This document shows positions 1 through 9,075 of a stretch of DNA of 25,775 nucleotides, piece by piece. The position numbers and the translations under genes are program-made. The stretch covers positions 1 to 25,775 of the forward strand of contig JANSLP010000411.1 in assembly GCA_029298735.1 (NCBI GenBank), written 5' to 3'. The notes beneath the pieces are model-generated. The model did no database searches, was not told the origin of the DNA, and worked only from the letters and a program-made list of their open reading frames with translations. The DNA comes from Ophiostoma sp. CBS 140.51. Its lineage: Eukaryota; Ascomycota; Sordariomycetes; Ophiostomatales; Ophiostomataceae. Each line of letters starts with the position of its first letter. Position 1 is the first letter of the stretch.

Positions 1-705
1 CTAGCGAGCTGTTGCATCATCGTTTTTTGGGGATATCGCCACATTTCCATTTTCGTACGAAAACAATTTTCAAACACATGACGATATTTTGTACTCGTGT
101 TGACATTGACCTCTACAGCGTTCTGCTCTTCTGGAGCCTTTCGGACATTCGGACAATAAATGACGGCCGGTGCATCTTGTAGCCGAGAAAAGAAAGCAAA
201 TGAAGAGGAAACTGGTGTCTGATGCGGATCTTACCGCGCATCTGTGGCAGACACTGACCGTCGAAAAGGTGACAATGGTTCAACGAGTCTTCAGGCTAAT
301 GAAGAAAACGCAGAGAATCATTCGAGAAGGTCCAAGAGAAGGTGAAAAGAACAGTGCACTTATTTGAATTTATGGTTTGTACCCTTGTTCGTGGTGTCGA
401 TCAAAAGTGCACCAGTTGTGGTGGAAACCCGTAATGTTTCAATGGTCTGGGCAGCCCTCTACAGCCTCCCACAACCACCCGCCATGACTCGCTATCCAAA
501 TCGCTTGCCCAGATTTCGCTTGATGATCACCACAAATCGCCGTCTCACAGCAGTTGAAAACCTAGACCCAACCATATAATCACTGTCGTCGACGCGTCAC
601 CCTCTTACGTGCAATGGCATTGCAATATGTTCATGGTCGCTATCTATTCAAGATCTTCTGTCTTCTCTATGTCTATGTCTCGTCTACTGTCGATAGATCT
701 CTTTG
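1..705. other. Intergenic region, no gene seen
   Basis: No frame here has convincing length, codon character or recognisable motifs. The longest frames (about 65-125 codons) begin at non-ATG codons or overlap the glycosyltransferase on the other strand. The part nearest 705 is downstream of that minus-strand gene, so it should hold its 3' UTR and polyadenylation signals. Whatever lies to the left is cut off by the window edge. Confidence 0.6.
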
Positions 706-2100
706 TCATGCACTCGCCTCGATCTGCTCTAGGATCATGGCCTCGACATTCTTGAAAGTATCTAGAGCCGCCGCCTCGGCCTGCATCTTTTTTGCTGTGT
801 CTACATATTTTGGCTCAGACAGGACCGTAGTGAGTGCCGCCCCCAACGCTTCTTGCGTCGGCCGCGCCGTCGCTAGGTCAATACCCAGCCCGCTGTACTG
901 CACCCGCTTCCCACTCTCAGGCTTGTCCTGTGTGTCGCCGGCCAAAACCTGGACCACACCATGGGCGATGCCGTGCATGGTGGCGCCGTAGCCGCCATTG
1001 TGGACCCAGAGGGTGGCGTAGGGCAGGACCGCGTCGTATGAAAGATAGTCGGCAACGCGGCAGTTGCTAGGGATAGAGGCCTTGAGAGTGGCGCCCTTCA
1101 CACCGAGGATGGCAATCGTGATCACATCGTCCCGATCCGCCAACAGTTGAATGGTCGGCACAATCAGCTCGGTCGGCTCCGTCTCGACTGTGCCCTGAGC
1201 GACGACGACCACCTTTTTGCGCTCTTCGATCGGGAGTGCCTGGTTGGCCACAAGCTCCTCCCACCAGGCAAACGCCGGAGGCGCAGCGGGCACGACCGGT
1301 GGGACGACACCGACAATGCGGAACCCGGCTGGGATGTCACTGCGTGGGAACTCAAACGAGGGCACACCGACCTGGGCAATGGCATCGTGGCATACATAGT
1401 TGCCGCCTCCCATAAAGACAAGGTCCTTGACGTGCTCGGGTTGAATGGCACCGCCACCAGTTTCTCGCATCTTCATCTGCCATAAAGCGGTCAAACCGAC
1501 GGCCTTGGTGGTTGTCCATTCCTCCCACAGGGCGGCCAATCGTGCATGGCCCTCGGGTGTCTGGTCGAACGGTGCTGGATTGCCAAACGGCGGGAGGTCG
1601 ACACTCCGAATCGCCGGCGCCGTGATGGAAATGCACACTGTGCGGGGCAGGACGGCCGGTGGGAGAGATACGCCGTATTTGAACGGCATAGAGCCATAGT
1701 AGAAGGCTTCCGTCACGATCTGGATGCGCTCCCCCGGGTTTTCACTGACGAGAGTGTCCACCGCCGCCTGCAGACTCACCCACTCGCCGGGGACGGAACA
1801 AACCGCCTGGTGCCGGCTGTCAGTCACCGACTGCGACATGCCGGCCATCTGTTCGGCCACAATGCCGGCCACGCCCGCGACTTTGCGGTCAAACAGCGAG
1901 TCATCGTCCATGTCTTCGGCATCGCCGGTGAGCGGTAAAAACTGCAGACCGGCGGCCTCGATGCGTGCGCGAAAGAAGGCGGAGCTCAGAAAGGCGACGC
2001 GCCATCCATGCTGCTTGTGCAAGCCAGCGGCGATGCGCAGGACGGGCGTGATGTGGCCCGTGAGCGGGTGGCAGCAGAAGAGGAGGATGGGGCGGGCCAT
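706..2100 (-). CDS. UDP-glycosyltransferase-like protein (GT1 / MGT type)
   Basis: A 464-residue intronless protein. The N-terminus (ILLFCCHPLTGHITPVLRIA, from residue 4) has the Rossmann start of GT-B glycosyltransferases, with GH facing the acceptor site. Near the C-terminus, HNGGYGATMHGIAHGV (His at residue 367) matches the donor-binding HGGxGT...EAL...GVP segment of GT1 enzymes. A later GD-x-DKPESGKRV stretch fits the usual DQ...NA-x-R region, but the canonical Gln/Asn are changed. Established knowledge: this family moves a sugar from a nucleotide sugar to a small lipophilic acceptor such as a sterol, macrolide or secondary metabolite. The substrate cannot be read from sequence. The start at 2100 is the first ATG in frame (an upstream extension would begin at TTG) and has a good context (acgATGg). 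No biosynthetic genes flank it, so a housekeeping or detoxification role is inference. Confidence 0.82.
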   Translation of the reverse strand: MARPILLFCCHPLTGHITPVLRIAAGLHKQHGWRVAFLSSAFFRARIEAAGLQFLPLTGDAEDMDDDSLFDRKVAGVAGIVAEQMAGMSQSVTDSRHQAVCSVPGEWVSLQAAVDTLVSENPGERIQIVTEAFYYGSMPFKYGVSLPPAVLPRTVCISITAPAIRSVDLPPFGNPAPFDQTPEGHARLAALWEEWTTTKAVGLTALWQMKMRETGGGAIQPEHVKDLVFMGGGNYVCHDAIAQVGVPSFEFPRSDIPAGFRIVGVVPPVVPAAPPAFAWWEELVANQALPIEERKKVVVVAQGTVETEPTELIVPTIQLLADRDDVITIAILGVKGATLKASIPSNCRVADYLSYDAVLPYATLWVHNGGYGATMHGIAHGVVQVLAGDTQDKPESGKRVQYSGLGIDLATARPTQEALGAALTTVLSEPKYVDTAKKMQAEAAALDTFKNVEAMILEQIEASA

Positions 2101-2179
2101 CGTTCCGTGATGTTGGCGGTGATGATGTTGAGTTGAAAATGACAACTGTGAATTCAATGTCGTTGGATGTTGAGAACCT

Positions 2180-2224
2180 ATTGGTGGCGGGGACCACGTT
2201 TTAGGGCGATTGGCGGACGATTGG
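2180..2224 (-). promoter_or_regulatory. Three CCAAT boxes upstream of the glycosyltransferase
   Basis: ATTGG occurs at 2180-2184, 2209-2213 and 2220-2224, which is CCAAT in the sense of the minus-strand gene. The boxes lie about 80-125 bp before its ATG. The last two sit in a near-repeat of GCGATTGGCGGA. CCAAT is the site of the fungal Hap/CBC heterotrimer; binding here is inference. Confidence 0.45.
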
Positions 2225-2539
2225 CAGAATTTAGGTACATTCCGCGCAGTTTCAGGGGTAACAGCGCCAAGCTTCGTCTCATCACCAACACGACATCATC
2301 AAATCGTGATCTTTGGGGCGATAAAAATCAAAACAATATTTGATCAAATGGAATGGATAACAAGTAGATTAATTCAATTGAAAGGAAAAAAAAAAGAATA
2401 AAATAACAGCAATCAACACCCAAAACAAAACACGCAGATAATATTACATTCGTAAAGGCACATAAAAAGCAAACCCGCAAAAATTTCAAAAGTCCACCAC
2501 CAACACCAACAGATAACCTCCCACAGATATTATTTACCC
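2225..2539. other. AT-rich intergenic region
   Basis: A-rich, low-complexity sequence between two minus-strand genes. It should contain the 3' UTR of the small GSK-repeat gene and the distal promoter of the glycosyltransferase. I see no gene here. Confidence 0.6.
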
Positions 2540-3148
2540 TTAAGATTTGTTGCCAGCTTGACTTCCAGCCTTGCTTCCAGCCTTGCTGCCAGACTTACTC
2601 CCAAACTTACTCCCTGCTTTACTCCCGGATTTGCCTCTATTTTTGCTTTCACTCTCGCTCTTCTTGCTCCCGCTGGCCTTGGACGCTGATGAAGCTGCAT
2701 CATCACCAGCTGTAGGGGATTCTTCTCCGGGAGTGACTGCGGCAGGCTCTCCCTCCCCTTTATTTTTACCATCTCCATTAGCCCCAGACATTGTCACGTC
2801 TTCGATGCGAGGCGTGAGTTCGGGTGGAGTGGTCGATGAAGATTCAGGAGCGCCGCTGTCATGAAGACAATGTTGGCAATGTGGACAATGGAGACAACCA
2901 GTTACCAGTGCCGGGCAACCACTGGTGGCATGGACACTTGCTGCGCAGAAAGATGGCTGTCAATTTAGAAGAGACCAAAAATTAGAGGAGGATGACGGAG
3001 AGGAGAGACTTACAACAGACTTCCAGCAGACAGTCGGGTAGGCCACGACAAAGGGCGGTGGGTAGTAGAGATAGTAAGATGGATAATACTGTCTGTTAGA
3101 GAGACTGTTACCCAAAAGATGAATGACGACCAAGACAACGACATACAT
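2540..3148 (-). CDS. Hypothetical small Cys/His-rich protein with C-terminal GSK repeats (two exons)
   Basis: I predict two exons, 3148-3014 and 2956-2540, joined across a 57 bp intron (donor GTAAGT at 3013, acceptor CAG ending at 2957, a CTAAT branch-like site between). The junction is phase 0 and the frame stays open, giving 183 residues. In order: a hydrophobic start (MYVVVLVVIHLLG), a Tyr/Pro-rich stretch (QYYPSYYLYYPPPF), a Cys/His cluster CLHCPHCQHCLHD (about residues 66-78) able to bind metal, an acidic Ser/Pro linker, and a basic tail of repeated GSKA/GSKS units. The tail is encoded by 12 bp tandem repeats. I do not recognise the family. The start is the least certain part: its context is weak and a further upstream exon is possible. 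The clean splice sites and retained frame are the main support. Confidence 0.45.
2556..2636. repeat. Degenerate 12 bp tandem repeat encoding GSKx units
   Basis: About six to seven imperfect 12 bp units (for example CTTGCTTCCAGC, CTTGCTGCCAGA, CTTACTCCCAAA on the plus strand) encode Gly-Ser-Lys-x in the minus-strand gene. Divergence between units rises away from the 3' end of the gene, as expected for an old expansion. Confidence 0.7.
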
Positions 3149-3837
3149 ATGGATAGACTGCTGGATAGCAGATTTTGTTGGTGAACGAATAATGTGTTAC
3201 TTTGTGGCACTTTGGCATGACTGGTGTTTTAGGCGTGGAATATTTTGGGATTTTTTGACAATGGCGGTGAACTTCTCTAGTATCTCTATGGGTATCATCT
3301 TATCATTTTTGAAGGATTCTCGTCTTATATATACCACAAACACTGCAGCCCTACAACGTGAGAGGATGTACAGAACACAAAGCACAAGCTTCACCAAAGT
3401 TGGTAGTGGTGAACATGGTGAGGCTCTGAAAAAAGTGGATAGTTGCCGGTACTCGTTGATCACAAGAAGCTCAACCTTAAATACAACAAATCACTACTTG
3501 ATTGTGATTTGTGACGAGATGTTGTTGTACGGACCATCGACTTGTTGACTGTTAACTCTCAACAGTTAAGTCCGCCGCCACCACCGTACTGTAAAAATTG
3601 CGTCCCCACACCAGTTCAAGAACTTGCTGTTGCACGGGCCGTTAGCGTGTTACCGGCGCAGTGGGTCAGCGCCTTGACCACTGACGGCAGTCAACGGGGG
3701 TGTTGAAAAAATATAAAAAAAAAAGTTAAAATCTGCAAAGCTTTGAGACTGAACTTCAAAACGACATCTCAAAAAAGTTTATGAGTGACGCAACAACGAC
3801 AAACACAACGCCAATAACGCTCATACACACGCTCACA
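3149..3837. other. Divergent promoter region
   Basis: AT-rich region between the small minus-strand gene and the plus-strand SET gene. Long frames here are AT-rich shadows without motifs. An A-tract lies at about 3713-3724, 115-125 bp before the SET-gene start. Nothing else is supported. Confidence 0.55.
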
Positions 3838-5648
3838 ATGTCCGACGACTATTTGCAGCCGGCACGTGCCTTTTTGGAATGGTTCCGCGCATGGCCCGGA
3901 ACGACTTTCCACGACGACATTGAGATTGTCGACCTGCGCGCCAGAGGTGCAGGACGGGGTATAAGTGAGTATCTCTGTACATGATTCGTTTGTTTTGTTC
4001 ATCTCTAACATTGACAGTCGCCAACAAGGACATCCCTGTGGACACGGTCCTCTTCACCATCCCGCGCAAGGCCATCATCAGCGCCACCACCTCGGAGCTG
4101 GCCAACTTGATCCCGTCCATTGTCCAAGGCGCAGAGGCTGAGGAGAAGCCTGAGAGTGAGAAGAAGGAGGACAAGGAGGGTGAGGATGATGAGGATGAAG
4201 GCGATGACGATAACAACGCCCAAGACCCTTGGACCTCCCTCATTCTCATCCTCATCTATGAGTTCCTGCGCGGCCCCGCTTCGCCCTGGAAACCCTACTT
4301 TGACGTCCTGCCCGCCGTCTTTGACACGCCCATGTTTTGGTCAGCTGATGAGATCAAGGACCTGCAGGCCAGCCCTGTCGTCGAGCGTGTAGGTCGTGAA
4401 GAGGCTGACGAGATGATTCGGAGCAAAGTGCTGCCCGTTATCCGTGCGCATAGCAGCATCTTTTTCGGCGAGGGTGTTGCTGAGCTCGACGACGACGCAC
4501 TTGTTCAGCTGGCCCACCGTATGGGCAGCACCATTATGGCCTACTCCTTTAGTCTGGAGAAGGATGATGACGAGGACGACGACGAAGAGAAAAAGGAGGA
4601 GAAGCCGAAGGGTGACGACGAGGATGTGGAGATGAAGGACGGCGACGATCAGGAGACCCACGAGCATGAGAACGAGCATGAGCATGGTCCCGACTGCAAC
4701 CATGACCACGGCGACGACTCCGATGACGACTCTGAAGGCGCCGGCTGGGTTGAGGACAAGGATGATCAGCTGCCGCTCGGCATGGTCCCCATGGCCGATA
4801 TGCTCAACGCCGACGCCGAGTGCAATGCCCACATTAGCCATGGCGTCGATGCTCTGACGGCTACGGCTGTCCGTCCCATCAAGGCCGGTGAGGAGATTCT
4901 CAACTACTACGGCCCCCTGTCCAACGGCGAGCTGCTTCGTCGCTACGGTTACACCACCGACAAGCACGCCTTTTTCGATGCTGTCGACCTTCCCTGGTTC
5001 CTGGTCCAGCTGCATCTGGCCCGCCAGCTGGGACTCAATGCCGCCGAGACTGTCAAAGTCGCCGAGGCTATTGATGCCGACGAGTTTGAGGACCCCGTCA
5101 TGCTTGACCGCGACTTTGACGAGGATGAGGAGACAGGTGAGCTCAAGGGTGTACAGGGCGATGCTGTCCTGACAGAACTCCCCCAGATCCTGCGCCGCCA
5201 GGCCCGCGCGTTCGCCAAGGTCGCATTGCGCCAGCAGCAGAAGCGCCGCGAAAAGGCCCTGGCCGCGTCCAAGAAGCAGACGGGCAAGAACGGCAAGAAC
5301 GACAAGACACATCCGCCCAAGACAGAGAAGGAAGTGGTGGCGGCTGCTCTTGCAGCAGCTTTCACGGAGAGACTGGCCGCATACCCCACCACGCTGGCCG
5401 CCGATGAGGCTCAGTTTGCCGAGACGCCGGTCGGCAGCCGCTTGCACTCGGCTCTGCGGGTGCGCATTGGTGAGAAGCGGTTGTTGACGGAAGCCGTGGC
5501 CCTCGCCAAGGCCGATCTGACGGCTGCTAAGGCTGAGGCCAAGGCGGAGGCCAAGGCTGAAAAGGCCGCCGAGAAGAGTGGCAAGAAGAATGACCGTCGC
5601 GACGGTGATGATGACCAGCCCTCGGGCAAGCGCCAGCGGAGAAACTAG
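3838..5648 (+). CDS. rkm4: SET-domain lysine methyltransferase, Rkm4/SETD6 type
   Basis: Two exons, 3838-3964 and 4018-5648, flank a 53 bp intron (donor GTGAGT, CTAAC branch site at 4005-4009, acceptor CAG). The join gives GRGIIANKDIPVDTVLFTIP, the typical first SET segment, in a protein of 585 residues. The core motifs MVPMADMLNAD (from residue 298) and GEEILNYYGPLSNGELLRRYGY split by length as GEEILNYYG (333-341) then SNGELLRRYGY match the cofactor and catalytic segments of the Rubisco-LSMT-like SET class. A substrate-binding helical domain follows, then an Ala/Lys coiled-coil-like tail ending in KRQRRN, a likely nuclear signal. Two acidic inserts interrupt the SET domain; the second is also His-rich. 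Established knowledge: yeast Rkm4 methylates a lysine of ribosomal protein eL42. The same target here is inference. An ATG 57 bp upstream is in frame, but 3838 (acaATG) has the better context. Confidence 0.8.
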
Positions 5649-5833
5649 ACAGTATTAAACTGTCGCTGCACAAATTTTGTAATTAATATTTGAATAGACA
5701 AAAGCCTTTGCATTTGATTCCATTCCATGATTTCCTATCATATATCCGTAGCCTGTGACCAAACTCCATACAAAATATTCAACTCCGTTTAACCTTGCTA
5801 TGCACCGATTCATATGTTTTCCAAATCAGCTCA

Positions 5834-7432
5834 TCATGCCTTCGGCTTCCTTCGTACCAATCCTGCGCTGAGTACATTGGCGGCTGGTGCTCCGTTTGCA
5901 GCCTCTTCAGGTGCGCTCTCCACGACTTTTGTCTTCTTGCGGACGAGGCCTGCACTCAAAACATTGACTCCGGCAGCGGCACTGTAGTCCTTTGCTGGAT
6001 CAGCAGCTTTAGTGGCCTCGCTCGGTGCACGCTTTCTTTTGACAAGGTTGCTCAGATCCGTGACGTCATTGCCATTCGAGGCGGTCTGGATTTGGCCATT
6101 ACCGTTGTTCACTGCGACTGGCGCCTGCGTCCCCACGACGGTCATCCTCCAGTCACCACTGCCCACACCCGCCTCCTGCACCCAACGGCGTGTGCTCACG
6201 GCACTCTTTTCGAGAGTCGAAAAGTCCAACTGTAGAAGCAGCTCGTTGATCCGTTTGTAGTCCGACTCGTCCACCAGCAGGCGACCACGTCCGGCCACCG
6301 GCCACCGATAGTAGGCCGTGGCGACTGGGCGGGCCGCCAGGGCGTTGCGCTGTTGTGTCTTGGGTCGTGGTCGGCGGGAGACAATGTAGCCCCGAAGCTT
6401 CTTCTTTCTCTTCAAGGGCTTCTTAACCTCTGCCACCTCGTGTGCCTTTGCCGCCGCTGCTGACGCAGCGACAGGGTCCGCCTCGAAAACCACCCACAAA
6501 AATCCCGTCAACCGCCCGCTCGAACACTCTTGCCGAAACGCCATCATCTCCCAAAACTGGTCGAGCGACTTGACACTCTTCCACTGGCCGTTCCACCCGA
6601 CATTCTTCTTGTCGCCTTTATCGGTCTTCTCCTCCTTCCCATTCGACCGCACGGCCTCTTCGTCCAGCTCATCTAAGTATCGTGCTTTTGGGTCGTCGGG
6701 GTACTGCGGAATCAAGCAGCGTGGTGGAGGGTGCGGGGTGTCGGCAGTGACATAATGGGAGATGGTCGGCGTCTCGAGCGGGTGGCCGAGTGTCCACTGC
6801 TTCTGTTGGTCGGGTCGTTTTGGCAGGAAAGCGCGGGTCTCGTACGTGTCCAGTCCAGGGACAACGAGGTAGCCGTGGCTTTTGTCGTCCTCCAAGAGCA
6901 GCGGGTCCATCACTCGGCACCACCACTTGACCAGCCCGCGGTCATCTAACACATGCTTTCCTAGGTTGTCGACACTTCCCGGGAATAAGTATTGCGACTG
7001 TGCCCTCGCAAACAGGCTGATGATGGCTGGCACGCCCGCGCGCCGCCGCTGTTCAACGAGGAACGTCAGAAAGACCGACGAGACAGCCCGTATAGGAGAT
7101 GGTGTGCCCTTGGGGAGGTTGAGAAGGTGGAGGTACCCAGAGGAATCGGCCTTGGCGACGAAGAATGTGCTGGAGTACGCCGTGGTAAAGATGAAGATCT
7201 CAAGTGCAAACGCCAAGACCTCGTCGCCATTGTCCTTGTCTTTAAGGTCAGAGAGTCCTGTAATCGTGACGCCGAGGAAGTGACTCTCGACATATGTTCG
7301 GTCTGGTCTTTGGCTAGGCGGTGGATGGAAGAGTGCGTCTGTTTTTGTCGGTGGTGTCGATATATGGTAGACCCCAAAGTTATGGCCAGCAGGGAGGACG
7401 GCCGCAAGGCGTGCTTCAAGATCGTCGGCCAT
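5834..7432 (-). CDS. RTT109: Histone H3 lysine acetyltransferase Rtt109 (KAT11)
   Basis: An intronless protein of 532 residues. It matches fungal Rtt109 in order: N-terminal MADDLEARLAAVLPAG, HPLETPTISHYV followed by a Pro-rich CLIPQYPDDPKARYLDEL, and the hallmark QFWEMMAFRQECSSGRLTGF (around residues 292-311). A Lys/Arg-rich loop (KKPLKRKKKLRGYIVSRR) follows. Established knowledge: Rtt109 acetylates H3 K56 (also K9/K27) on new histones, together with the chaperones Asf1 and Vps75, supporting replication-coupled chromatin assembly and DNA-damage tolerance. The C-terminus is disordered and basic. It holds two copies of NVLSAGLVR(K/R)K at residues 490-500 and 519-529. The gene converges on the SET gene with 185 bp between stop codons and diverges from mL57, so those two may share promoter elements. 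Confidence 0.9.
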   Translation of the reverse strand: MADDLEARLAAVLPAGHNFGVYHISTPPTKTDALFHPPPSQRPDRTYVESHFLGVTITGLSDLKDKDNGDEVLAFALEIFIFTTAYSSTFFVAKADSSGYLHLLNLPKGTPSPIRAVSSVFLTFLVEQRRRAGVPAIISLFARAQSQYLFPGSVDNLGKHVLDDRGLVKWWCRVMDPLLLEDDKSHGYLVVPGLDTYETRAFLPKRPDQQKQWTLGHPLETPTISHYVTADTPHPPPRCLIPQYPDDPKARYLDELDEEAVRSNGKEEKTDKGDKKNVGWNGQWKSVKSLDQFWEMMAFRQECSSGRLTGFLWVVFEADPVAASAAAAKAHEVAEVKKPLKRKKKLRGYIVSRRPRPKTQQRNALAARPVATAYYRWPVAGRGRLLVDESDYKRINELLLQLDFSTLEKSAVSTRRWVQEAGVGSGDWRMTVVGTQAPVAVNNGNGQIQTASNGNDVTDLSNLVKRKRAPSEATKAADPAKDYSAAAGVNVLSAGLVRKKTKVVESAPEEAANGAPAANVLSAGLVRRKPKA

Positions 7433-7953
7433 GACGAAGATGCTGGGAAGATAGGAAGAAAAGAAGTGAAGAAAAAATCAGAGGGCCAACAAGTGTGACA
7501 AAGTGAAGAGGAAGTCCATTGGCTTCAATAACTTGTGGAAGAGGTCTGAAATCAAAGAGGGCTGAGGAAAGAGCGACGGGTCGGAGACGAAGTACGTCGC
7601 GTATCGTAGCTGCCCCGGATTCTGTCTCAGCGCGTTAAGTGCTTCTCAATGTACATTATTGGTGGGGCTGCGCGTCAACGGTACATACACCTCCCTACGA
7701 CCACGCTAGTCCTCTTCTGTAGCTTTAACCACAAACGACCTCTATCTTATCACACGTGACACATCACACAGTTGGAAGCTCATTCGCGCTTGTGCGGAAA
7801 AAAAGTTTCGGCTCGCCCAAAACATCGACAACACTCCAAAAACCTCCAGGGTAAAACATCAGGCGACCACAAGCGACCACGACGAGCGACCCAATTGATC
7901 GACCACGATCACTCCTCTCGATTGTCGACACCCCCCCTTCACACACATCAGCC
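7433..7953. promoter_or_regulatory. Bidirectional promoter between RTT109 and mL57
   Basis: A 521 bp spacer separates two divergent start codons. It contains a CACGTG E-box at 7753-7758 (within ACACGTGAC), about 200 bp upstream of the mL57 ATG, and a CT/AC-rich leader just before that ATG. CACGTG is recognised by fungal bHLH factors of the Cbf1 type. Its use here is inference. Confidence 0.5.
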
Positions 7954-8757
7954 ATGTCCTTGTCAAGAAGGGCGCTACAGAGCAGCACCAGCGGCTTGCA
8001 GGCCGCCGCCGCCCGGCCTACTGCCGTCTGCTGCCGGCGGACATTCTCGACGACGCGCACCAACTCAGATTCTTCCTCGCAAGACCCATTACCACAGCAG
8101 CAATATTCGGAGGATGCCCCACGATGGGCCCAGACCCCGCCTCGCATGAAGGCGCCCTTCTCCATCCAGCAGCCCAAGGACCCTCGCCGCTCCGTCTGGG
8201 TTGTCAACGAAGATCCGGCCCGCCTCGATCGCATGTACGAACGCCTGCTGGGATCCCAGCTCACTCGCAACATGCCCGAAGAGCTCAAGTGGCTCGCTGT
8301 CACGCACAAGAGCTTTGACAATGGCCGGCGTGGTTTTAATACACGTCTAGCCTTTTTCGGTCGCATGATCCTGGCCGCCGAGACGACGCGCACGATTATG
8401 AGCCGCCCGCCGACGAGCCCCGACGGCAACCCGGAACGAGTGGCCGAAGCGCTGGCCGACCCGTATGGCCGCGAACCGTTCTCGCACCCGGCGCTCGACA
8501 ATGTCGACAAGCTAACGACGGCGCAGCCGCACCACTATGCGAGCCCGGAGAAGCTGACGATGCTGGCGCGGGATATTAAATTGCCGTCGGTCGTGCGGTG
8601 GAAGCCACGGATGCCGGACAACCTGGAGGGCTCCGGTATCACGGCGGTGATGACTTCGACGATGTTTGCCATTATTGGTGCAGTGGCGCTGCAGTACGGC
8701 TCGGCAACGGCGAACCGGCTTGTGCAGGACCGGATCATCAACTACCTGTCGCAGTAG
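7954..8757 (+). CDS. mrpl15: Mitochondrial large-subunit ribosomal protein mL57 (yeast Mrpl15)
   Basis: 267 residues, intronless. The N-terminus is rich in Arg, Ser and Ala with almost no acidic residues up to about residue 38. It carries CCRRTFSTTR, a typical fungal mitochondrial targeting and processing region. The body has an RNase III-like fold signature, LKWLAVTHKSFDNGRRGFN then RLAFFGR. In active RNase III this reads HxSx...N.RLEFLGD, so the catalytic Glu/Asp are replaced here. That is expected for mL57, a structural rather than catalytic member of this fold. The protein belongs in the mitochondrial ribosome, near the large-subunit surface. A hydrophobic helix (MFAIIGAVALQYG) lies near the C-terminus. 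The start context (gccATGtc) is good. It converges on the 2EXR gene. Confidence 0.85.
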   Translation: MSLSRRALQSSTSGLQAAAARPTAVCCRRTFSTTRTNSDSSSQDPLPQQQYSEDAPRWAQTPPRMKAPFSIQQPKDPRRSVWVVNEDPARLDRMYERLLGSQLTRNMPEELKWLAVTHKSFDNGRRGFNTRLAFFGRMILAAETTRTIMSRPPTSPDGNPERVAEALADPYGREPFSHPALDNVDKLTTAQPHHYASPEKLTMLARDIKLPSVVRWKPRMPDNLEGSGITAVMTSTMFAIIGAVALQYGSATANRLVQDRIINYLSQ

Positions 8758-9075
8758 TTGACACGGGGAGGAGTAGAAAGAAGGCTGGCCTCGGAGTGGC
8801 GGAGAGGTTGCCAATGTACAAAATATGGTGGAAAACATAGCTGTTGAAATTCTTCACTGTTGCATATTTCTTATATTTTTATTCATATTTCATTACAAAA
8901 ATTCTTGTACGCTATAACATGAGGATCTGGAAACTGGGGACATGTAGAAAGAGTGACGAGAAAAGAAATGAAACCACAACAAATTAGAAAATAAGAGAGG
9001 AAAAAAAATAGAAATATCCCAACGCATTACATCGCTACCCTATTGCAGCAGGTTAGTATGTCGTTTCCTTTCATG
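8758..9075. other. Convergent 3' region
   Basis: A 318 bp AT-rich spacer lies between the stop codons of two convergent genes. It contains A-rich runs near 9000 and T-rich runs near 8870 that could supply poly(A) signals for either strand. No gene is seen. Confidence 0.6.

Noticed and set aside
3123..3548. 141-codon plus-strand frame
   Set aside because: AT-rich, no motif, and it overlaps exon 1 of the minus-strand gene and the promoter.
4341..5447. 368-codon open frame on the minus strand
   Set aside because: It is antisense to the SET gene. Its Leu/Val-rich content mirrors the Asp/Glu/Lys codons of the real gene, and it shows no domain.
7764..8510. 248-codon minus-strand frame
   Set aside because: It lies opposite mL57, which has clear motifs and a good start. 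No motif is seen in the antisense reading.
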